Origin: Chromera velia
Lineage: Eukaryota > Sar > Chromeraceae
Direction of reading: 5' to 3'
Assembly: GCA_018398765.1 (NCBI GenBank)
Contig: JAHBMJ010001616.1
Coordinates: 69,001 to 80,693, forward strand
DNA length: 11,693 nt
Shown: piece by piece, positions 9,259 through 11,693 of the stretch
Position numbering within the stretch: position 1 is the stretch's first letter
How the letters are laid out: each line of letters starts with the position of its first letter
Translations under genes and position numbers: made by a program
The notes under the pieces: generated by a model
The model's database searches: none
What the model saw: the letters and a program-made list of their open reading frames with translations, nothing else
Told to the model about the DNA's origin: nothing

Positions 9259-11436
9259 TCCTTCTCTTGCTCTCTTTCTCTCTTGTTCCCTGTCTCTCTA
9301 TCTGTGTCTATCTTTCTTTCTTGCTTCCTTCTTTCCGTCTTTCTATCTTTCTTTTTTCCTTAATCCCCTCATTTGTTTTTGTAAGTCCTTCATCCGGAGC
9401 GTTTGCCGACCGACCAGGTTGTCAAAAAAAGTCACATATATATAAGGAACTCATGCAAGTGTGAGAGACTGTCCGTCCAGAACATTCATTGTATCATCAA
9501 AGCAATTGACCACACACACAAATGGTGCATGATCTTTGCATGAGTGCATGCAGAAAGCGCGGCAGTGCAGCCAGGCATACCAGACCACCCAGGCACTACA
9601 ACAACAACAAGCAGCGGCAGGGGCAGGAAATTCACCGACCAACATGGACTCGGAACAGGCAGGTTTCTTTCGTCACTTCTCTTCCCTTCTCTTTTTTGTT
9701 CTTCTCTTGGTTCCTGCATATCCTCTCGGATTCTCTCCCGTCATTATGCATACTTCTCTTTCTCTCTCTCTGCCCCCCTCTTTGCGTACATATGTGGGCC
9801 TCTTTATTCATCCTGCTTTTGTATTGATACGGTTTTCTTTTTCTTTCAATTTTCTTTTGTTCTTGAGACCAGAGAAGATAATTCGTCAGGGTCGGCTCTG
9901 CTTTGTTTTCGTCGGTCCTTGTTCCCTCCCTCCCTTCCTTCGAGCCAGCTATGCAGACATTCGAGTGGTCTATGGAGCAGGCAGGTTTGCTTGAGAGATC
10001 GCTCTCTGTTTGTCCTTCTTCGTTCTTCTGATTCGCTCTCTGTTCTTCCTCCTCTCCTTTTCACACTCGATCGATCCCTTTTCTGCCTGCCTTCTGTGCC
10101 TGCCTTCGCATGACTGCACGACTGCAGGCGATCTGCCAAAGTTGGACGGCGGCGATTCTCTCAATCGAGTACAGGGTGGGTGGGTGAGAGAGGGGGTGAG
10201 AGAGGGAGGGGGTAAGTGAGAGAGGGAAGGAAGGAAGAAAGGAACAAAGGAAGGAAGGAAGGAAGGAAGGAAGAAAGAAAGGAAGGAAGGAAGGAAGGAA
10301 GACAGGAACAAAGGAAGGAAGGAAGGAAGGAAGAAAGGAAGGAAGGAAGGAAGGAAGAACGGAAAGAAGAAAGGAAGGAAGGAAGGAAGGAAGAAAGAAA
10401 GGAAGGAAGGAAGGAAGGAAGGAAGAAAGGAAGGAAGGAAAGAAGGAAGGTAGGGAGGAGTGTTTGCAAGGGAAAGTACATGGAAGGGGAGCGATGAGCA
10501 GAAAGGGGACATCAAAGGAGACATACCCGACAGAGAGACAAACCTGTACGGATATCCATCTGGCCAGACATCTCACGCCTCTCTCTCTCTGCACACAATT
10601 TGCCTCTCTGAGGCCGTTTTCTTTCACCCTTGAGACAGACTGTCAGATCCGTAGACGGAATGTTTTCTTGAACTCTATTCTCGTTCCGTTTCGACCTTTC
10701 CATCCACATCTCATTTCATGCATTCACTGCATGCAGATTCTGCACGCCCTAGAGTTCAATCTAGACACGGAGACGGCTCTCCCCTTGGTGAGATCGTTCG
10801 TGAAGACCCTCATGCATCGGAAGAGGATCTCTGATCGTCAGTCAGACAGTCGGGTAGGGAGGCAGGCAAGCAGGCCCCCTGCTACCAACTCAAGAGCGGG
10901 GTTGAGGAGACAGAGGAGGCGTCCGGAAGTTGAAGTGGCTTTTTCTTTTTTAGAAGGCACGGACGGAGCTGCGGAAAATTTCTTACGATCAGACAGCACA
11001 GCGTTTTCCTGCCTCACTTCTTTTTCAAATGAGTGCACCAATTGCTTCAAGCTTGTTTTCACCTGTATGAGGCTGGGGGGGCTTCACTTGATGTGCGAAT
11101 AAAGCATGATTGATTTGAAGACCCGTAGGTAGACGAGCCCGATCAAAAGAGACACGAGAGAGAGAGAGACCATCGATGTGTCTGCACCGCAATCGAATGT
11201 CTCTCTCGTTTCGTTTGTATCCTCTCCTCTCCTGAATGTGCAGAAGCAACGGGAACGGTACTGCTTAGGGATGCGGAGAACTTCGCCACAGATTCCTATC
11301 GGTAAGGAAGGCGCTACCTGACCTCACTATTTTTCTACGTTTCATTCGGCCTTTTTTTGGGCTACCATTCTGTTGAAGAACTCACCTATCCTTGTGTGTT
11401 GGCAGAGGAGAAAACGTATGCGTATGCCTCGAGACA

Positions 11437-11476
<40 letters not shown>

Positions 11477-11549
11477 TGCGTATCTTCGTCTGTCTGCCTG
11501 CCTAAATGCAGACTGCGGATTTGCATGGTTGAGAGGCCTCCTGTTATCG
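4947..11549 (+). CDS. Cyclin-box protein, transcriptional-cyclin-like, multi-exon, 3' end beyond window
   Basis: Likely regulatory subunit of a cyclin-dependent kinase. Well-supported exons: 4947-5041, 6404-6499, 6927-6990, 9123-9197, 9554-9658, 9957-9980, 10128-10175, 10737-10836, 11244-11301, 11512-11549. A likely extra exon is 9026-9088, and a Ser/Pro/Ala-rich exon near 7758 is possible. Order of the fold: [16 protein letters not shown] (helix 1), [14 protein letters not shown] (helix 2), [18 protein letters not shown] (helix 3), LQLLAQKARQ (helix 4), [19 protein letters not shown] (helix 5), then [25 protein letters not shown] and [13 protein letters not shown] from the second cyclin fold. 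The Lys of LASK and the Glu of IEYR, the usual kinase-contacting pair, are present; the acidic pair after LASK(I/V) in cyclins K/T/L is replaced by VW. The start is uncertain: ATG 4947 has a poor context, and a TGCAG at 4981-4985 could instead be an acceptor for this first exon. Introns after 9658 and 9980 are best read as GC-AG. The last donor is GTCGGT at 11550. The subtype (K, T or L) is not settled. Confidence 0.85.
5341..5497. repeat. Tandem duplication of a compound GTAT/GGAT block
   Basis: Two copies (5341-5416 and 5417-5497). Each begins GAATGTATGTGTGTATG and changes from GTAT to GGAT units, with scattered GGGT, GGAC and GATC variants. In the first cyclin-like intron. Confidence 0.9.
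5581..5910 (+). repeat. Dispersed repeat, copy A, split by a CTTT array
   Basis: Left part 5581-5640 (TTTCGG..CCCTGCCCACGCTGTTT) and right part 5846-5910 (ATGAAGAAAAGAAGG, then AAACATGTAGTCTGTC) match copy B at 8610-8740 in the same order and orientation. Copy A carries about 205 nt of CTTT units between the parts. No terminal inverted repeats or coding capacity seen. Both copies lie in introns of the same gene. Confidence 0.85.
5634..5850. repeat. (CTTT)n long interrupted array
   Basis: About 215 nt of CTTT units with TTTTC, CTCGTT and CTCT interruptions, located inside dispersed repeat copy A. Confidence 0.95.
5988..6015. repeat. (CT)n microsatellite
   Basis: Perfect CT array of 28 nt in the first cyclin-like intron. 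Confidence 0.95.
6024..6042. repeat. G-run
   Basis: Seven G, one A, then eleven G. Runs this long are prone to length errors in assembly. Confidence 0.9.
6222..6242. repeat. (GGAGA)n short array
   Basis: Four GGAGA-type pentamers in the first cyclin-like intron. Confidence 0.85.
6500..6520. repeat. (GTCA)n array starting at a splice donor
   Basis: The second exon of the cyclin-like gene ends GGCCA at 6499 and the intron is GTCA repeated five times. The first GTCAGT is the donor. Confidence 0.9.
7441..7581. repeat. Local imperfect direct duplication
   Basis: 7441-7485 and 7541-7581 share GAAAGACT, CTGTCGCGCAA and ACCGCTATGGCCC in the same order, with small indels between. Intronic; no function suggested. 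Confidence 0.8.
7663..7748. repeat. (CTGT)n microsatellite
   Basis: About 85 nt of CTGT units with CCGT and CTGC variants, directly before the Ser/Pro/Ala-rich frame. Confidence 0.95.
7758..8231 (+). other. Ser/Pro/Ala-rich coding-like frame, possible insertion exon in the cyclin box, ended by TGA
   Basis: In phase with the preceding exon if the acceptor is AAAGAG at 7752-7757. It reads [11 protein letters not shown], then Pro/Ala pairs, two Ser runs, Pro-rich spacers, an acidic patch (EENEPEPD) and alternating Ala/Ser. This resembles the Ser-rich insertion in the AFG1-like protein. The frame meets TGA at 8229-8231, yet coding-like sequence goes on in the same frame. The acceptor lacks the TGCAG seen elsewhere, so this may be intron. 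The composition supports coding; the splice signals do not. Confidence 0.4.
8232..8519 (+). other. Open frame continuing in phase after the TGA at 8229
   Basis: Reads [20 protein letters not shown] and then [15 protein letters not shown], followed by a Gln/Pro-rich stretch up to about 8432. It has the G-first codon bias of coding sequence and no ATG. After about 8440 it becomes a T-rich intron-like tract and stops at TGA 8517-8519. Possible donors are GTGCAG at 8432 or GTGCCG near 8420; both are weak. Its relation to the cyclin-like protein is unproven. Confidence 0.35.
8610..8740 (+). repeat. Dispersed repeat, copy B
   Basis: Compact copy of the repeat at 5581-5910: left part TTTCGGGCCCCCTGCCCACG (8610-8629), continuing to about 8672, then right part 8674-8740 with only a short CTTT remnant between. 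Like copy A, it runs on into CTGT units. Confidence 0.85.
8730..8950. repeat. (CTGT)n long array
   Basis: About 220 nt of CTGT units with CCGT blocks in the centre (near 8837-8860). It begins at the right end of dispersed repeat copy B. Confidence 0.95.
9026..9088 (+). other. Candidate 21-codon exon before helix 3 of the cyclin box
   Basis: Preceded by TTTCCTGCAG and followed by GTGCAT. In phase 0 it reads [20 protein letters not shown] plus R. Joining the helix-2 exon straight to 9123 leaves about ten residues too few for a cyclin box, so something must lie between, and this segment keeps the phase. The intron that would follow is only 34 nt (9089-9122). Alternatively the frame reads through to 9123 from a phase-2 start here ([14 protein letters not shown]). 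Confidence 0.45.
9198..9553 (+). other. Intron after the helix-3 exon
   Basis: Starts GTGGGG and ends GCATGCAG, phase 0. Contains a CTTT array (about 9220-9260) and further pyrimidine-rich sequence to about 9370. Nothing coding seen. Confidence 0.75.
9659..9956 (+). other. Probable GC-AG intron
   Basis: The exon ends GAACAG and the intron reads GCAGGTTTCT. A GT donor four bases later (9663) would leave phase 1, which cannot be joined to the phase-0 exons that follow. GC at 9659 keeps phase 0 and has G at +5, unlike GTTTCT. Ends CTATGCAG. Confidence 0.6.
9981..10127 (+). other. Probable GC-AG intron
   Basis: The 24-nt exon ends GAGCAG and the intron reads GCAGGTTTGC, the same donor context as the preceding intron. 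The exon after it is fixed in phase 0 by its join to ILHALEF, so a GT donor at 9985 would break the frame. Ends CGACTGCAG. Confidence 0.6.
10176..10736 (+). other. Intron with a (GGAA)n array
   Basis: Donor GTGGGTGGGT after IEYR; acceptor GCATGCAG before ILHALEF; phase 0. A purine array of GGAA units with GAAA and GACA/GAAC variants fills 10224-10450. Confidence 0.85.
10224..10450. repeat. (GGAA)n long interrupted array
   Basis: About 225 nt. It is the only long array here with purines in the sense strand of the gene it sits in. It has sub-periodicity: blocks of four to six GGAA units separated by GAAA. Confidence 0.95.
10837..11243 (+). other. Intron within the second cyclin fold
   Basis: Starts GTCAGTCAGACAG (phase 1) and ends GAATGTGCAG. 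Mostly unique sequence with a short GA array near 11155-11168. No exon seen. Confidence 0.8.
11441..11473. repeat. (TG)n microsatellite
   Basis: TG array of 33 nt in the intron between the exons ending at 11301 and starting at 11512. Confidence 0.95.
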
Positions 11550-11693
11550 GTCGGTGCATTCGTGGACGGGCGGACAGGGGGGGTTCTTTTTTTTGCGTCT
11601 GAATCGTCAGATGTGAGCAGGCAGCTCTGCGTGAAGATCCAATCACATACACACATGCATGCATTCGGGGTTTTTGAATTCTTTCGGGGGGGG
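11550..11693 (+). other. Start of an intron running out of the window
   Basis: GTCGGT at 11550 matches the intron-1 donor of the AFG1-like gene and leaves VERPPVI plus one base (G). A GCN codon would complete the usual VIA of cyclins (inference). Reading on instead reaches TGA at 11600 after a Gly/Arg-rich tail. Confidence 0.5.

Noticed and set aside
9434-9446. TATA-like ATATATATAAGG
   Set aside because: Lies inside an intron of the cyclin-like gene with no transcript start evidence.
10061-10627. Pro/Phe/Ser and Lys/Gly/Arg open frames over the GGAA array
   Set aside because: Period-4 arrays stay open in several frames; no domain and no start context.
11098-11103. AATAAA as a polyadenylation signal (another at 5253-5258)
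   Set aside because: Both fall in introns upstream of exons that continue the same protein.

Overview
The window is nuclear DNA from an intron-rich eukaryote. Both recognisable genes can be read only by splicing short exons (24 to 636 nt) across introns that begin mostly GTNNGT and nearly always end TGCAG. There is no operon, Shine-Dalgarno site, tRNA, rRNA or CRISPR array. Three things make me think of an alveolate, perhaps a chromerid alga or a coccidian relative: dense introns packed with CTGT, CTTT and GGAA microsatellites, Ser/Pro/Ala-rich insertions inside conserved domains, and one ATG in a CACAAAATGG context. That placement is inference from style; no marker gene in the window proves it.

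Layout. Positions 55-3865 (minus strand) hold nine exons of an AFG1/LACE1-family mitochondrial AAA ATPase. The 5' end is complete and the 3' end leaves the window on the left. Positions 3866-4946 lie between the two divergent spliced genes. This stretch has few simple repeats, several CpG-rich palindromes, and a 98-codon minus-strand frame (4433-4729) that may be a small gene. Positions 4947 to about 11549 (plus strand) hold at least eleven exons of a cyclin-box protein resembling the transcriptional cyclins (K/T/L type). Its 3' end leaves the window on the right. Its introns carry most of the simple repeats, including two diverged copies of one dispersed repeat.

The genes do not obviously work together: one product should act in mitochondrial protein quality control, the other as the regulatory subunit of a cyclin-dependent kinase. 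They are arranged head to head. I see no new multi-gene system. The unusual content is in gene structure: splice donors that grade into GTNN tandem repeats, two adjacent introns best explained as GC-AG with the same donor, a duplicated exon end with its donor inside an intron, and a coding-like Ser/Pro/Ala-rich frame with one in-frame TGA in the middle of the cyclin box.
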